Shown here one piece after another: positions 8,216-17,371 of a stretch of 64,000 bases of DNA. Within the stretch, counting starts at the first letter, position 1. Every line of letters begins with the position of its first letter. Source of the DNA: CALMEC01 sp963765105 (GTDB taxonomy: Bacteria; Actinomycetota; Thermoleophilia; Miltoncostaeales; Miltoncostaeaceae); NCBI GenBank assembly GCA_963765105.1, contig CAVXUW010000002.1:868001-932000 (forward strand), given 5' to 3'. The notes beneath the pieces were generated by a model. That model did not search any database, had not been told where the DNA came from, and saw only the letters and a program-made list of their open reading frames with translations. The translations under genes were made by a program, and so were the position numbers.

Positions 8216-9316
8216 ATGACGGCTGCGCGACAGACCCCGCTGCATGAGCGCCATCTCGCCCTCGGGGCGAAGATGGGTGCGTTTGCTGGGTGGGAGATGC
8301 CGATTCAGTACGACGGGGTGCGCGACGAGCATCGCCGCGTGCGTGCATCCTGCGGCGTGTTCGATGTGTCGCACATGGGGCAGATCACCGTGAGCGGACC
8401 AGCGGCGGCGGCGTTTCTTGCCACGGTGCTGACCAACGACGTCGAGCGACTGAGCGTCGGGCAAGGCCAATACACACTGGTGTGTCGCGACGACGGCGGC
8501 GTGATCGACGACCTCATCGTCTACCGGCTGGCGGACGTCGACTACCTCATCGTGTGCAACGCATCGAACATCGACCCGGTGAACGATTGGGTTAGCGGCC
8601 GCGCAGTGTCCGGGGCCGCGGTCAACAACCGTTCGGACGAATACGCCATGCTCGCCGTGCAAGGCAAAGCGTGGGAGGCGGCGATCGCCCCACTCGCCGC
8701 CGACATGGCGATCATCGATGCGCTCGACTACTTCGACGTTGCCCGCACGGATCTGGCCGGCACCTCGGTGCTGGTCGCGCGGACCGGCTACACGGGTGAG
8801 CCCGGTGTCGAGATCATGTGCCCCGCCGACGCGGCCCTGGCGATCTGGGACGCCCTCATGGCCCGGCCCGGGGCTCCCTCACCGGTGGGCCTTGCGGCGC
8901 GCGACACCTTGCGCCTGGAGATGGGCTATCCCCTCTACGGCAACGACCTGAGCCTCGATCGCACACCGATTGAGGCCGGGCTCAAATGGGCATGCAATAT
9001 GGAGGGCTCCTTTGCCGGCGCGGACGTGATGCGCACCCAGGTCGCAGAGGGAACGGCGCAGCGGCTCTGCATCTTCATCATGACCGAGGCGGGTATTCCC
9101 CGGGCCGGGTGCCCGGTGCTGAGTGACGGGGAGCACGTGGGCACGGTGACCAGCGGCACGCTGTCACCGAACCTGGACGTCGGAATCGGCATGGCATATG
9201 TTCGGTCCGATCTGGCTCCGGCGGGAAACGCGCTGCAGATCGATATCCGGGGCAAGGTGAAAAGCGCCGAGACCCGCAAGCGTCCATTGGTCGACACAAC
9301 ACCGAAAGCGGAGTAA
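8216..9316 (+). CDS. gcvT: Glycine cleavage system aminomethyltransferase GcvT
   Basis: 366-residue T-protein that transfers the methylene group from lipoyl-bound aminomethyl to tetrahydrofolate. Features: TPLHERHLALGAKMGAFAGW, the YDGVRDEHRRVR segment, VFDVSHMGQITVSGP, the central ARTGYTGEPGVEIM and ARDTLRLEMGYPLYGNDL, and a C-terminal barrel domain. ATG 8216 is preferred to TTG 8210. It is followed after 6 bp by gcvH, which supports GcvT over the related YgfZ repair protein. No gcvP is in the window and no glycine-riboswitch-like element was seen in the 79-bp leader. Confidence 0.92.
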   Translation: MTAARQTPLHERHLALGAKMGAFAGWEMPIQYDGVRDEHRRVRASCGVFDVSHMGQITVSGPAAAAFLATVLTNDVERLSVGQGQYTLVCRDDGGVIDDLIVYRLADVDYLIVCNASNIDPVNDWVSGRAVSGAAVNNRSDEYAMLAVQGKAWEAAIAPLAADMAIIDALDYFDVARTDLAGTSVLVARTGYTGEPGVEIMCPADAALAIWDALMARPGAPSPVGLAARDTLRLEMGYPLYGNDLSLDRTPIEAGLKWACNMEGSFAGADVMRTQVAEGTAQRLCIFIMTEAGIPRAGCPVLSDGEHVGTVTSGTLSPNLDVGIGMAYVRSDLAPAGNALQIDIRGKVKSAETRKRPLVDTTPKAE

Positions 9317-9322
9317 CACGAG

Positions 9323-9715
9323 ATGGCCGACGAGACCTACCCCGACGAACTTCGCTACCACCCGGAGCACGATTGGGTACGGCTGGACGGCGACCACGCC
9401 ACCTTTGGCATCACCTGGTACGCACAGGACGCCCTCGGCGAGGTCGTCTACTTCGACCCGCCCGCAGTCGGTGACGTCGTCGTGAAGGACGCGTCGTACG
9501 GCGAGCTTGAGTCGGTAAAGGCGGTGTCGGACATCATCGCCCCGGCCAGTGGTGAGGTCGTGGCCGTCAACGGGGGGATGAGCGACACGCCCGAGGTGGT
9601 CAACTCTGACCCATATGGCGATGGGTGGCTCATTCGGGTGCGTCTCACCGATCCGACAGAGATCGACGCGTTGATGGACGTGGCCGCCTACCGCTCCTAT
9701 TTGGCCGGGTTGTAG
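9323..9715 (+). CDS. gcvH: Glycine cleavage system H protein GcvH
   Basis: 130-residue lipoyl carrier that shuttles the aminomethyl intermediate between P, T and L proteins. The lipoylation site is Lys66 in ELESVKAVSDI, preceded by the family start HPEHDWVRL and followed by PASGEVVAVN. Full length for the family. It starts 6 bp after gcvT, so the two are co-transcribed. The glycine decarboxylase (gcvP) that normally accompanies them must be elsewhere in the genome. Confidence 0.95.
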   Translation: MADETYPDELRYHPEHDWVRLDGDHATFGITWYAQDALGEVVYFDPPAVGDVVVKDASYGELESVKAVSDIIAPASGEVVAVNGGMSDTPEVVNSDPYGDGWLIRVRLTDPTEIDALMDVAAYRSYLAGL

Positions 9716-9726
9716 GCGCCACCGAC

Positions 9727-11949
9727 GTGGGAGTGGGTTCACCGCGCACCTCGCGGCAGCTCACACCCCGGGCAGCGTTCCGTCGCCGTGTGCGTGAGGC
9801 ACGCGAGCAGGCCGGTCCTTCCGGGGACTACTCCGAGGTGCGGGACGCTGTCTTGGGGGAGGCCGGTGCGGACACGGAGACCCTCCTGGCGTGGTTTCAT
9901 GAGGACTTCCACATCGCCGACAAAGACGCGGTCTTTCACGCAGCGCGAAGGGACAAGCATCCCATCGATGCCACCGGCGTCATCGCCGCAAGCCGGCTCT
10001 ATACACCGCACCACATCGTGGCGTTTCTCCTCCACAACACCGTGGGGGCGATGTTCTGCGAGATGTACCCGGATTCGCCGATGGCCGCTTACCTCACCTA
10101 CCGGGTTGTCCCACGACATGCCCCGCCGCGTGAGCCGCGTCCCCTCCGTGAGCTGCGAGTACTCGATCCGTGCTGCGGTTGCGGAGCGTTTCTCCTCCCC
10201 GCCTACGATCTGCTGGTTGAGATGTACGCTGAGGAGCGCCGACTTGCCGACGCGGGGGTTATCTCGTCCGAGTGGGTCACAGCCGAGGCCGACGTCCCGG
10301 CCACGATCGTTGACGCCAACCTGTGGGGCGCTGATCTCGACAGCGTCGCCGTCGATCTCGTCACCGCAGCCCTGATGCGACGAGCGGGTGCGCAGGTTGT
10401 GCCCAATGTTCACGTTCCCGCTTTGCCCATTGGCAGTCTCGCCCCGGACAACTGGCCCAATCAACGGTTCGAGGTGGTGGTCACCAACCCACCCTATGTC
10501 GGCTTTCGTCAACTCGACCCACGTGTGAAAGAGGCGGTGCGCGCCGCTGACCCGCACGCGCGCTCCGACCTGGCCGTCGCATTTCAAAGCCGTGTTTTTG
10601 GTCTCCTTTCCGACGGTGGGCTCGCCGGCACAGTCACCCCGGCCTCCTGGACCACCGGACGGGAGAGCCTTGCGCTGCGCCGTGACGTACTTTCGGCCGG
10701 TGGGCCGTGTGTCGCGGCCGCATTGGGACAGCGGGTGTTCGACGAAGCGCCTCTTCTGTTCATCGCGGCCACCGTCGTTCGTCGCGGGGACGCGAATGCT
10801 GAGCTTGCGATACTGCGTCCCCCGGTGGGCTCCGGCGCCGATGGCCTCGCCGCGGCGGTTTCTGCCCCCCAGTGGGTACCGCGTGCGACGGTGTCCTCGT
10901 TGCCGCTCGCACCATTTCTTCCTGTCGCCCCGCCGGGCCTGCTGAAGCGGGCGGCGACCGGCCCACGGGTCGGCGACCTGTTCCGTTCCTTTGACGGGAT
11001 CTGGACGGGCGACAACGCTGCCGACACCCGGTACTGGTGGGAGCTACCGCACCGGGCCCCCGGGTGGGTGCGGCTGTCGGGTGGGCAGGGGCACGCCCCG
11101 TGGGCGGCGCCCATCCGTCGTCGGATGCATCGGGAGCATCTGGCAGGCCAAGTCCCCCGCGATGGCGGGGTGGAGTACGCACGCGTGGCGGGTGGGCGCC
11201 TCGCCGCACGTCAGGTGGAGGACGGCAGCGGTGCCCTGGCGGGCATCGTCACCCTGGTTCCGCGACACGCCGAGGGCGCCGAGCGTGTTGAGGAGCTCCT
11301 GGCAGTGTTCAACAGCCGCGTGGGCACCGCCTGGCTGCGTACGCTCACGAGCGGGTTGAACTTCAACCCCGGCTACGCCGCCGAGATCCCCCTGGGCGTC
11401 CACCCACCGGACGCGGCGCTGCGCGTTGCCGTCACCGAACTCGTTCGGGTCCATCGGGAGCTCGCGACGGGCGACCCCACCAGCGACACATTCGTCGCGC
11501 TGCCCGATCCGCAACAGGCCGCCGAGCTTCTCGCCACGGTTGAATGGCGTGAGACGGAAGTGGACGAGCGAGTGTGCGATCACTTCCGCCTCGACCGCCT
11601 CACGCGGACCCAGCTGGATCCCACCCGTCGCGCCTCACGTAACGCCGATCTCGTAACCGACGCGCTTCTCGTCACGACGCTGCGCGAGCTGGGATTTTTG
11701 TGGCCAGCCGAACGGGCGGCGTCAACGAAGGCGGCCACTCTCACGGTGAGCGGGCTGACCGATCGCCTCGTCGCTCGGCCGACGCTGGCTGAGCTGGTTG
11801 GCAGCGCCGATCGCATCCGGCGGTGGGTTCACTCGGGCCTCGCGCGCGATCAACGGCGACGGTTTTGTGGCCACGACGTGCTCGACGTCTCGGGTGAGCA
11901 CGTCACTCTTCGACGACGCGACGGTGTGGTGCCGACTTCGCACCGATAG
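9727..11949 (+). CDS. N6-adenine DNA methyltransferase, Eco57I/PglX-like, apparently solitary
   Basis: A 740-residue protein. S-adenosylmethionine motif I (LDPCCGCGAFLLPAYDLL) is at about residues 146-163, and the catalytic NPPY is at residues 254-257, typical of gamma-class N6-adenine methylases. The C-terminal half (LFRSFDGIWTGDN, then LTSGLNFNPGYAAEIPL) resembles the target-recognition part of type IIG and BREX PglX enzymes. The N-terminus lacks an obvious PD-(D/E)XK nuclease motif. Start GTG 9727 (or 9733) lies after the gcvH stop; an upstream in-frame ATG at 9625 would overlap gcvH and is less likely. No restriction, specificity or BREX genes adjoin it. Confidence 0.75.
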   Translation: MGVGSPRTSRQLTPRAAFRRRVREAREQAGPSGDYSEVRDAVLGEAGADTETLLAWFHEDFHIADKDAVFHAARRDKHPIDATGVIAASRLYTPHHIVAFLLHNTVGAMFCEMYPDSPMAAYLTYRVVPRHAPPREPRPLRELRVLDPCCGCGAFLLPAYDLLVEMYAEERRLADAGVISSEWVTAEADVPATIVDANLWGADLDSVAVDLVTAALMRRAGAQVVPNVHVPALPIGSLAPDNWPNQRFEVVVTNPPYVGFRQLDPRVKEAVRAADPHARSDLAVAFQSRVFGLLSDGGLAGTVTPASWTTGRESLALRRDVLSAGGPCVAAALGQRVFDEAPLLFIAATVVRRGDANAELAILRPPVGSGADGLAAAVSAPQWVPRATVSSLPLAPFLPVAPPGLLKRAATGPRVGDLFRSFDGIWTGDNAADTRYWWELPHRAPGWVRLSGGQGHAPWAAPIRRRMHREHLAGQVPRDGGVEYARVAGGRLAARQVEDGSGALAGIVTLVPRHAEGAERVEELLAVFNSRVGTAWLRTLTSGLNFNPGYAAEIPLGVHPPDAALRVAVTELVRVHRELATGDPTSDTFVALPDPQQAAELLATVEWRETEVDERVCDHFRLDRLTRTQLDPTRRASRNADLVTDALLVTTLRELGFLWPAERAASTKAATLTVSGLTDRLVARPTLAELVGSADRIRRWVHSGLARDQRRRFCGHDVLDVSGEHVTLRRRDGVVPTSHR

Positions 11950-12014
11950 CGATGACCTTGCGCCCCGCCCCGTATCGTAGGAGTTGGATCTGGTTCAGCG
12001 AAAGGATTCCGTAG

Positions 12015-12137
12015 GTGGTTCACGGTACTCGTCGGTACGAATTTCTTCCATCGGTCGCATTTGCCCGCCGCACCTGCGGAGCGATTCTCCTCGCCGTCGG
12101 CATCATTGCTCCGATTCGTCGCCCCGCCCCGTCGTGA
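12015..12137 (+). CDS. Small leader ORF coupled to nth (hypothetical)
   Basis: A 40-residue frame starting at GTG 12015, with AAAGGA 8 nt upstream (12001-12006) and a short hydrophobic stretch (GAILLAVGIIAP). Its TGA at 12135-12137 overlaps the GTG start of nth in a GTGA junction, the same coupling used between real genes in this window. That layout is the only argument for expression; I recognise no family. The remaining 11950-12014 stretch holds no other gene. Confidence 0.3.
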   Translation: MVHGTRRYEFLPSVAFARRTCGAILLAVGIIAPIRRPAPS

Positions 12138-12823
12138 GCCACCCGCGTCCACGCACACCCAAGGGGCGGGGGCGGATCGTCGTCGACCGGCTGGCCGATG
12201 AGTACCCCACGATCACGATCCCCCTCGACCATGCCAGCCCGTTCCAGCTTTTGGCTGCGGTCATCCTCTCGGCGCAGTGCACCGACGTAAGGGTCAATCA
12301 GGTCACCCCGGCTCTGTTTGCGCGCTTTCCGGACGCGGCAACGATGGCCGTCGCCGATCGGGGCGAGCTCGAGGAGCTCATTCGTCCCACCGGGTTCTTC
12401 CGCATGAAAGCGAAGTCACTGCACGGCATGGCGACGGCGGTGGTGGAGCGCTTCGACGGGGAGATCCCCGGAACGATGAAAGAACTGACGAGCCTTCCGG
12501 GCGTGGGGCGAAAGACCGCCAACGTCATCCTCGGGCACTGGTTCGGCGTTCCTGGCGTTGTCGTCGACACCCACGTGCTGCGACTCTCGCGCCTGCTGGG
12601 GCTCACTCTGGCCACCGATGCCGGGTCGGTGGAGCGCGACCTCATGGCGATCTGGCCGCGGCGGGCGTGGAGCGACGCGACGATGCGGCTGATCTACCAC
12701 GGTCGTGCGGTCTGCAATGCCCGCCGGCCCCGCTGCGGAGAGTGCGTCCTGGCCGACATCTGCCCGTCGGCGTTCGCTGTCCCCGTGAAACGTCAACGCC
12801 GGCGGGTGGCCCCAACCACCTGA
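12134..12823 (+). CDS. nth: Endonuclease III (DNA glycosylase/AP lyase)
   Basis: 229-residue base-excision enzyme that removes oxidised pyrimidines and nicks abasic sites. The helix-hairpin-helix is LPGVGRKT (121-128) with catalytic Lys127, and the catalytic Asp145 is in VVDTHV. The 4Fe-4S loop is C194-x6-C201-x2-C204-x5-C210. GTG 12134 places the protein at family length; the longer frame from 11984 has a low-complexity, non-family N-terminus. It overlaps a small upstream frame by GTGA and is convergent with the following minus-strand gene. Confidence 0.93.
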   Translation: MSHPRPRTPKGRGRIVVDRLADEYPTITIPLDHASPFQLLAAVILSAQCTDVRVNQVTPALFARFPDAATMAVADRGELEELIRPTGFFRMKAKSLHGMATAVVERFDGEIPGTMKELTSLPGVGRKTANVILGHWFGVPGVVVDTHVLRLSRLLGLTLATDAGSVERDLMAIWPRRAWSDATMRLIYHGRAVCNARRPRCGECVLADICPSAFAVPVKRQRRRVAPTT

Positions 12824-12825
12824 GA

Positions 12826-13587
12826 CTACGGCTGGGAGCTCAGCGACTTGGCCACCGCGATGGCCCGCTCCTTCGTCAACGTCCCCTCGAGCCGGTAGGT
12901 CACTGTCCCGTCGGTCCAGATCAAAGCGGAGCCAACGAGCCGCGCAGCCTCGCTTTCGACGGTCCCGGCGCGCGATTGGTAGATCACCACATGGTCCGGT
13001 CCGGAGAACCACACGGCGGGCTCGCCGTTGATCATCAGTTGCTCCACCGACGGCGATGCCGCGAGTTTCTCCACGAACGGCGTCCCGGGGAACTGGGACA
13101 TCAGAACGCTCACTCCGGGGACGATGGGCCGTGGCAGACCGTCGCGGGCGTCCCAGACGAAACTGAGCATTCCCCCGGTTGGCGGCGTGCGCACAAACGC
13201 ACGGGACGGGGCGCCCAGATCGGACGGTAGGCGCACTGGGAACGTCACCTCCGTTGCCGCCGCGGCGGTTGCGATTTCTCGTCCGAGCTGGAGATCGTCC
13301 AAGCCCAGAGCTGCTGGTGCTCTTGGCACGGTCGGCACCTCCTTCACCGTGGCGCCGCCGATGGAGAAGAAATCCAGAATGGCATCTCGGGCGGGCGCAA
13401 TCGACGCCACGGTAGCGGCACCCACCAGCGCGGCGACGAGGGCGATCGTGAGTCGCCGGGGACGACGCCGTGCCGTGGCAACCTGCTCGTGGGCGAGCTT
13501 CGTGGTCACCCGGGCGGCGATGTCGGGGGTCGGAGGCACATCCCAGTGGCGACCAAGATCGTCGAGGCGACGTTCGAGCTCAGACAT
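12826..13587 (-). CDS. Membrane-anchored putative anti-sigma factor / regulatory partner of ECF sigma
   Basis: A 253-residue protein from ATG 13587. The short cytoplasmic N-terminus (MSELERRLDDLGRHWDVPP) is followed by a membrane helix around LTIALVAALVGAATVASIAPA and then an extracytoplasmic domain with IATAAAATEVTFPVRLPSDLG and a terminal WTDGTVTYRLEGTLTKERAIAVAKSL. The gene overlaps the end of the ECF sigma gene by 8 bp, the standard place for an anti-sigma factor. The canonical zinc motif HxxxCxxC is absent, so the function rests on position and topology. Confidence 0.6.
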   Translation of the reverse strand: MSELERRLDDLGRHWDVPPTPDIAARVTTKLAHEQVATARRRPRRLTIALVAALVGAATVASIAPARDAILDFFSIGGATVKEVPTVPRAPAALGLDDLQLGREIATAAAATEVTFPVRLPSDLGAPSRAFVRTPPTGGMLSFVWDARDGLPRPIVPGVSVLMSQFPGTPFVEKLAASPSVEQLMINGEPAVWFSGPDHVVIYQSRAGTVESEAARLVGSALIWTDGTVTYRLEGTLTKERAIAVAKSLSSQP

Positions 13588-14140
13588 CGTCGCCTCCCAA
13601 GTGAGCCCGCAGCCGTGCCAGGGCTCGCGATTGACGTGACTTGACCGTGCCGGGCCGCACACCGAGCGCGGCGGCTGTCTCCTGCTCATTGAGGCCCACG
13701 AGGAAACGGCACCCGATTACTTGACGCTCGTCCTCGCCTAACGTCTCGATCGCCGCGAGAAGCTCGTCACGTACCGACGCGTCGATCACCGTCGCCTCGG
13801 GGGACGGGGCCGCGTCCCCCGACGGCGTCGCGGCAACGAGCCGTAGCTCCGCAGCGCGTCGACGACCGCGTGCACGCACGCTGTTTCGTGCCTCGTTCGC
13901 CACGATTTCGAGCAGCCACGGGCGGAGAGGACGTGTGGCGTCGAACCGCGAGAGGGCGCGGAAGGCCTTGACGAAGCCGTCCTGCGCGGCGTCCGCAGCA
14001 TCCTCAGACGAGCCGGTGATGAGATATGCGATGCGAAAGGCAATGGTTTGGTGGGTTCTCACGATCTCCTCGAACGCGCCAACGTCGCCGCGTTGTGCGC
14101 GACGGATGACGTCGGTCTCTGGCGGGCGGCCCTCCACCAC
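13580..14140 (-). CDS. ECF-family RNA polymerase sigma factor
   Basis: 186 residues containing only sigma regions 2 and 4. Region 2 runs from AFEEIVRTHQTIAFRIAYLI through EDAADAAQDGFVKAFRAL to RPLRPWLLEIVANEARN. Region 4 holds the helix-turn-helix QETAAALGVRPGTVKSRQSR. These are the marks of an extracytoplasmic-function sigma factor. The downstream overlapping membrane protein is its probable antagonist. It is divergent from dnaG with an 81-bp gap that must hold both promoters. Regulon unknown. Confidence 0.88.
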   Translation of the reverse strand: MVEGRPPETDVIRRAQRGDVGAFEEIVRTHQTIAFRIAYLITGSSEDAADAAQDGFVKAFRALSRFDATRPLRPWLLEIVANEARNSVRARGRRRAAELRLVAATPSGDAAPSPEATVIDASVRDELLAAIETLGEDERQVIGCRFLVGLNEQETAAALGVRPGTVKSRQSRALARLRAHLGGDDV

Positions 14141-14221
14141 CCCTTCTTACACCGCGAACGGACAGTTGGTTCCCCACGAGAGGCAAAAGAAGGTGTCGCC
14201 GCCGAACTACACTGCCAGGTG

Positions 14222-15958
14222 ATGCCCCGAATTGATCCCGACAGCGTCGAGCAGGTTCGTGTCGCCGCCGACCTGGTGGAACTTTTGCGCGGCCGAGTTG
14301 AGCTGGTGCGTCGAAGCGGGCGATGGTGGGGGCGGTGCCCGTTCCACGATGAGCGCTCCCCCTCATTCACGATCCTGCCGGATCACCGTAACTATTACTG
14401 CTTTGGCTGCGGGGCGAAGGGCGACGCCATCAGCTGGATGCAGGAACGCGAGGGCGCGGCTTCCTTCAGCGAGGCAATTGAGGCCCTGGCCGACCGCTTC
14501 GGTATCGACCTGAAGTACGAACAGAGCTCGCCGCAGGAGGCCGCCAACCGCGAAGCGAATCAGCAGCGGCTCGAGCTACTGCGTCGCGCCCGTGACTTCT
14601 ATGCCAACTATCTTTGGAAGGCCGATGACGCGGAGCCCGCCCGCACTTATCTGGCCGAACGTGGCTTCGATGAGGAGCTTCTGCGGCGCTACGGGGTGGG
14701 TTACGCGCCGCGCACCGGGGGGATCGCCGGGCGTGCCACCCAACAGGGCTTTTCGCGTCAACAGTTGTTCGACGCGGGACTTGCCCGTGACCGTGGCGGC
14801 TCGGTGCAAGACTTCTTCAACTCACGGATTATCTTCCCCATCGCCAACGGCCGCGGCCAGGTGCAAGGGTTCGGCGGACGTACCCTCGATCCCAACGAAC
14901 GCGCCAAATACGTCAACAGCCCCGAGGGACGTGCGTTCCAGAAGCGGCGCCTATTGTTCGCACTCGATCAGGCACGTGCGTCTGCCGCGAAGCAGGGATG
15001 GATCGCGGTGGCCGAGGGCTACACCGATGTGTTGGCTTTGGCCAAGGCCGGGATCGACGCGGCGGTGGCGTGTATGGGCACGTCGCTCACCGCCGACCAA
15101 TTTCGTCTGCTCGCACGCACCGCCGACGAGGTGCGGCTGTGCTTCGATGGCGACAAGGCCGGGCAAGACGCCGCCTGGCGCTCGGTCGAAGCGGCGCAGG
15201 GGATCGCGATTCGCCTTACCGCCGTCCCACTTCCTCCCGGGCGTGACCCGGGTGACCTGGCGGGCGATGAGGAAGGGTTGGCCGCTCTGCGTCACGCGGT
15301 TGAGAACCCGGAGCCGATGATGACCTACCTCGTCAAGTCCCGCATCAGTTCGGCCGGCCCTTCGGCGGCGGAGCGTGGAAAGGCGCTCGACGATATCAGC
15401 GCGCTTCTCGGCAAGTTTCCGGACAGCCTGGAAAAGGATGAGGCAGTACGCCTTGCCACCGGACTTCTGGGTTTGTCGCAACAACTCGAGAACCGTCTGC
15501 GACAGTCAACCCGGCCCGCGAATGGCTCATCCGCGCCGGCGGCAAGTGGCACCGGTCGACTGCGACTCGATGCCGACGAGATGCGAGAACGTCGCTGGTT
15601 GTCTCTGGCAACAGCGCGTCCTGACCTCGCCGCGACCTACGCGGGGCAGCTCTCCGGGGATGTCTTCGACCTGCCAGAACACCAGGAGGCCTTCGCGCAG
15701 ATCGTCGGTGGAAGCCCTGCCGAGTCCTGGCCCGAGGAGCTGGCCACCCTCAGCGTCGAGCTGCGTGCCGACGGTCAAGGCACCGTCAGCGAGGCGGAGC
15801 TGCGTGAAGCCACGTGGCGGCTCCAGGAACGCTCTCTCGAGCGACGCGCCAACGTCGCTCGTGCGAACGGCGAGCTTGGGGAGCTCGTCCGACTTCAGGA
15901 CCTTCTGCATCGACTCCGAAAGATGATGCGTGAGGTTGAGGGTCCCGACGCTTCCTGA
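14222..15958 (+). CDS. dnaG: DNA primase DnaG
   Basis: 578-residue primase that makes RNA primers for replication. The CHC2 zinc ribbon has C39, H42, C60 and C63. The Toprim domain carries VAEGYTDVLAL with the later LCFDGDKAG metal motif. The C-terminal region is shorter and more variable, as is usual for the helicase-binding domain. ATG 14222 (with GTG 14219 directly before it) follows a weak ribosome site; the longer frame from 14048 overlaps the divergent sigma gene and is rejected. rpoD, a common neighbour, is not present here. Confidence 0.93.
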   Translation: MPRIDPDSVEQVRVAADLVELLRGRVELVRRSGRWWGRCPFHDERSPSFTILPDHRNYYCFGCGAKGDAISWMQEREGAASFSEAIEALADRFGIDLKYEQSSPQEAANREANQQRLELLRRARDFYANYLWKADDAEPARTYLAERGFDEELLRRYGVGYAPRTGGIAGRATQQGFSRQQLFDAGLARDRGGSVQDFFNSRIIFPIANGRGQVQGFGGRTLDPNERAKYVNSPEGRAFQKRRLLFALDQARASAAKQGWIAVAEGYTDVLALAKAGIDAAVACMGTSLTADQFRLLARTADEVRLCFDGDKAGQDAAWRSVEAAQGIAIRLTAVPLPPGRDPGDLAGDEEGLAALRHAVENPEPMMTYLVKSRISSAGPSAAERGKALDDISALLGKFPDSLEKDEAVRLATGLLGLSQQLENRLRQSTRPANGSSAPAASGTGRLRLDADEMRERRWLSLATARPDLAATYAGQLSGDVFDLPEHQEAFAQIVGGSPAESWPEELATLSVELRADGQGTVSEAELREATWRLQERSLERRANVARANGELGELVRLQDLLHRLRKMMREVEGPDAS

Positions 15959-15981
15959 GTGGCGATCTGTACCCTCGGTCG

Positions 15982-16596
15982 ATGGCCCAGATAACGAGCC
16001 ACAGCCAGCTCCGCGAGAGCTATCCGCGTGAACCGAGCGACCGAGTGATCCGAAAGGAGCTCGACCGACTCGACGATCACTGCCGCGGTTTCATCGCCGC
16101 ATCACCGTTTCTGGTGTTGGCAACGGTGGACAGTGACGGGGCGGTCGACGCATCCCCGCGGGGTGACCACCCGGGCTTCGCGCAGGTTGCCGATGACCGA
16201 ACCCTGCTCATTCCCGATCGACCGGGCAACAACCGACTTGACTCGCTTACCAACATCATCGACCGGCCGCGCGTTGGGGTCATCTTCATGATCCCCGGTG
16301 TCGACGAGACGCTTCGCGTCAATGGCTCGGCGCACATCGACGACGACCCCGACCTGCGAGAGCGCTTCATCGTTGGGGGACGGCCACCGGCAACCGTCGT
16401 CGTCATTGGTGTGGAGCAGACCTACCTTCATTGCGCGAAGGCGTTCATGCGCTCGCACCTGTGGGACCCGTCCAAGTGGCCCGCGCAGCGCCCGGTGCCG
16501 ACCCTCGGTGAGATGATCCGCGACCAGCTGGATCCGGGGGGCACTCCGGAATCACAAGACGAGATGCTCACCCGGTATCGGGAGGATCTCTACTGA
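15982..16596 (+). CDS. Pyridoxamine 5'-phosphate oxidase-like FMN-binding protein (MSMEG_1061-type)
   Basis: 204 residues with the split-barrel flavin fold: FIAASPFLVLATVDSDGAVDASPRGDHPGFAQV, then the phosphate-binding RPGNNRLDSLTNI and VGVIFMIPG. The C-terminal YLHCAKAFMRSHLWDP is characteristic of the actinobacterial PPOX subfamily that reduces small molecules with FMN or F420. Its TGA overlaps the CTG at which the following MOSC gene probably begins. Substrate unknown. Confidence 0.8.
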   Translation: MAQITSHSQLRESYPREPSDRVIRKELDRLDDHCRGFIAASPFLVLATVDSDGAVDASPRGDHPGFAQVADDRTLLIPDRPGNNRLDSLTNIIDRPRVGVIFMIPGVDETLRVNGSAHIDDDPDLRERFIVGGRPPATVVVIGVEQTYLHCAKAFMRSHLWDPSKWPAQRPVPTLGEMIRDQLDPGGTPESQDEMLTRYREDLY

Positions 16597-17369
16597 GCGC
16601 CCTGCCCCAGCATCTGACCGACGTTGTCGGCGCCATCGTGGGTGAGCCGGTCACCGAGGTTGCCACTCGCGATCAACTCGACGTGTGGTTGGCGATGCGC
16701 AACCTCGGGGCGGTGCCGGTCGCCGACGCGGCGGCGTTCTCATGGGCGGGACACTGGATCGCCATCACGAGCGGCGACCGTGCCGTTCAGATGTACGGGC
16801 AGCCGTCCGGGGCACTCGATGGCGATCTGGCGGTGGGGGAGTCGATCGTCGGTGGCCTCGTCATCGCGCCACGCGACCTCCAGCTCGACCTTGTCCGGGA
16901 GCGTAGGTCCGGAGTGGTTGAGGCGGTCTACGTCGCCGCCGAGCGTGAAGGGCCGGTAGAGGCGCTCACGACTGCTCGCGCCATAGCGGGTGCCGGCCTC
17001 GAAGGCGACCGCTACGTCAGCGGTGCCGGCACGTTTAGCTCACCCGGCAGTCCGGGGCATCACCTCACGCTCATCGACGCCGACGTGCTCGATGCCGTCG
17101 GTGTTACGGGCGCAGACGCACGGCGAAACATCGTCACCCGTGGGGTTGATCTCGACGCGGCCATCGGTCGCGAGTTTCGGATCGGGGACGTCGTCTGCCG
17201 CGGCCACCGCCGCGCCGAGCCGTGCGCTCATCTGCAGCGTCTGGCCGGCCCCGGCGTTCTCCGAGCTCTGGTCCATCGTGGTGGCCTGCGTGCCGACATC
17301 ATCACCGATGGGGCGATTGTCCTGGGTGATTCAATCGTTATCGGCGACAGTTTCGATGGCAGCGTGTAG
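16593..17369 (+). CDS. MOSC domain protein (molybdenum cofactor sulfurase C-terminal-like)
   Basis: MOSC proteins bind a persulfide on a conserved cysteine for metal-sulfur transfer. The C-terminal domain here has GAGLEGDRYVSGAGTF, LIDADVLDAV, ARRNIVTRGVDL and the cysteine segment RRAEPCAHLQRL. Start is the interesting point. CTG 16593 gives 258 residues, overlaps the preceding TGA as CTGA, and has GGGAGGA about 7 nt upstream. The first standard in-frame start, GTG 16638, lacks any ribosome site and drops a natural-looking N-terminus. An N-terminal domain of unknown type precedes MOSC. Confidence 0.8.
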   Translation: MSALPQHLTDVVGAIVGEPVTEVATRDQLDVWLAMRNLGAVPVADAAAFSWAGHWIAITSGDRAVQMYGQPSGALDGDLAVGESIVGGLVIAPRDLQLDLVRERRSGVVEAVYVAAEREGPVEALTTARAIAGAGLEGDRYVSGAGTFSSPGSPGHHLTLIDADVLDAVGVTGADARRNIVTRGVDLDAAIGREFRIGDVVCRGHRRAEPCAHLQRLAGPGVLRALVHRGGLRADIITDGAIVLGDSIVIGDSFDGSV

Positions 17370-17371
17370 AT

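Noticed and set aside
9625..9726. Longer N-terminus for the DNA methyltransferase
   Set aside because: It would overlap the conserved end of gcvH by 91 bp and reads as shifted gcvH codons.
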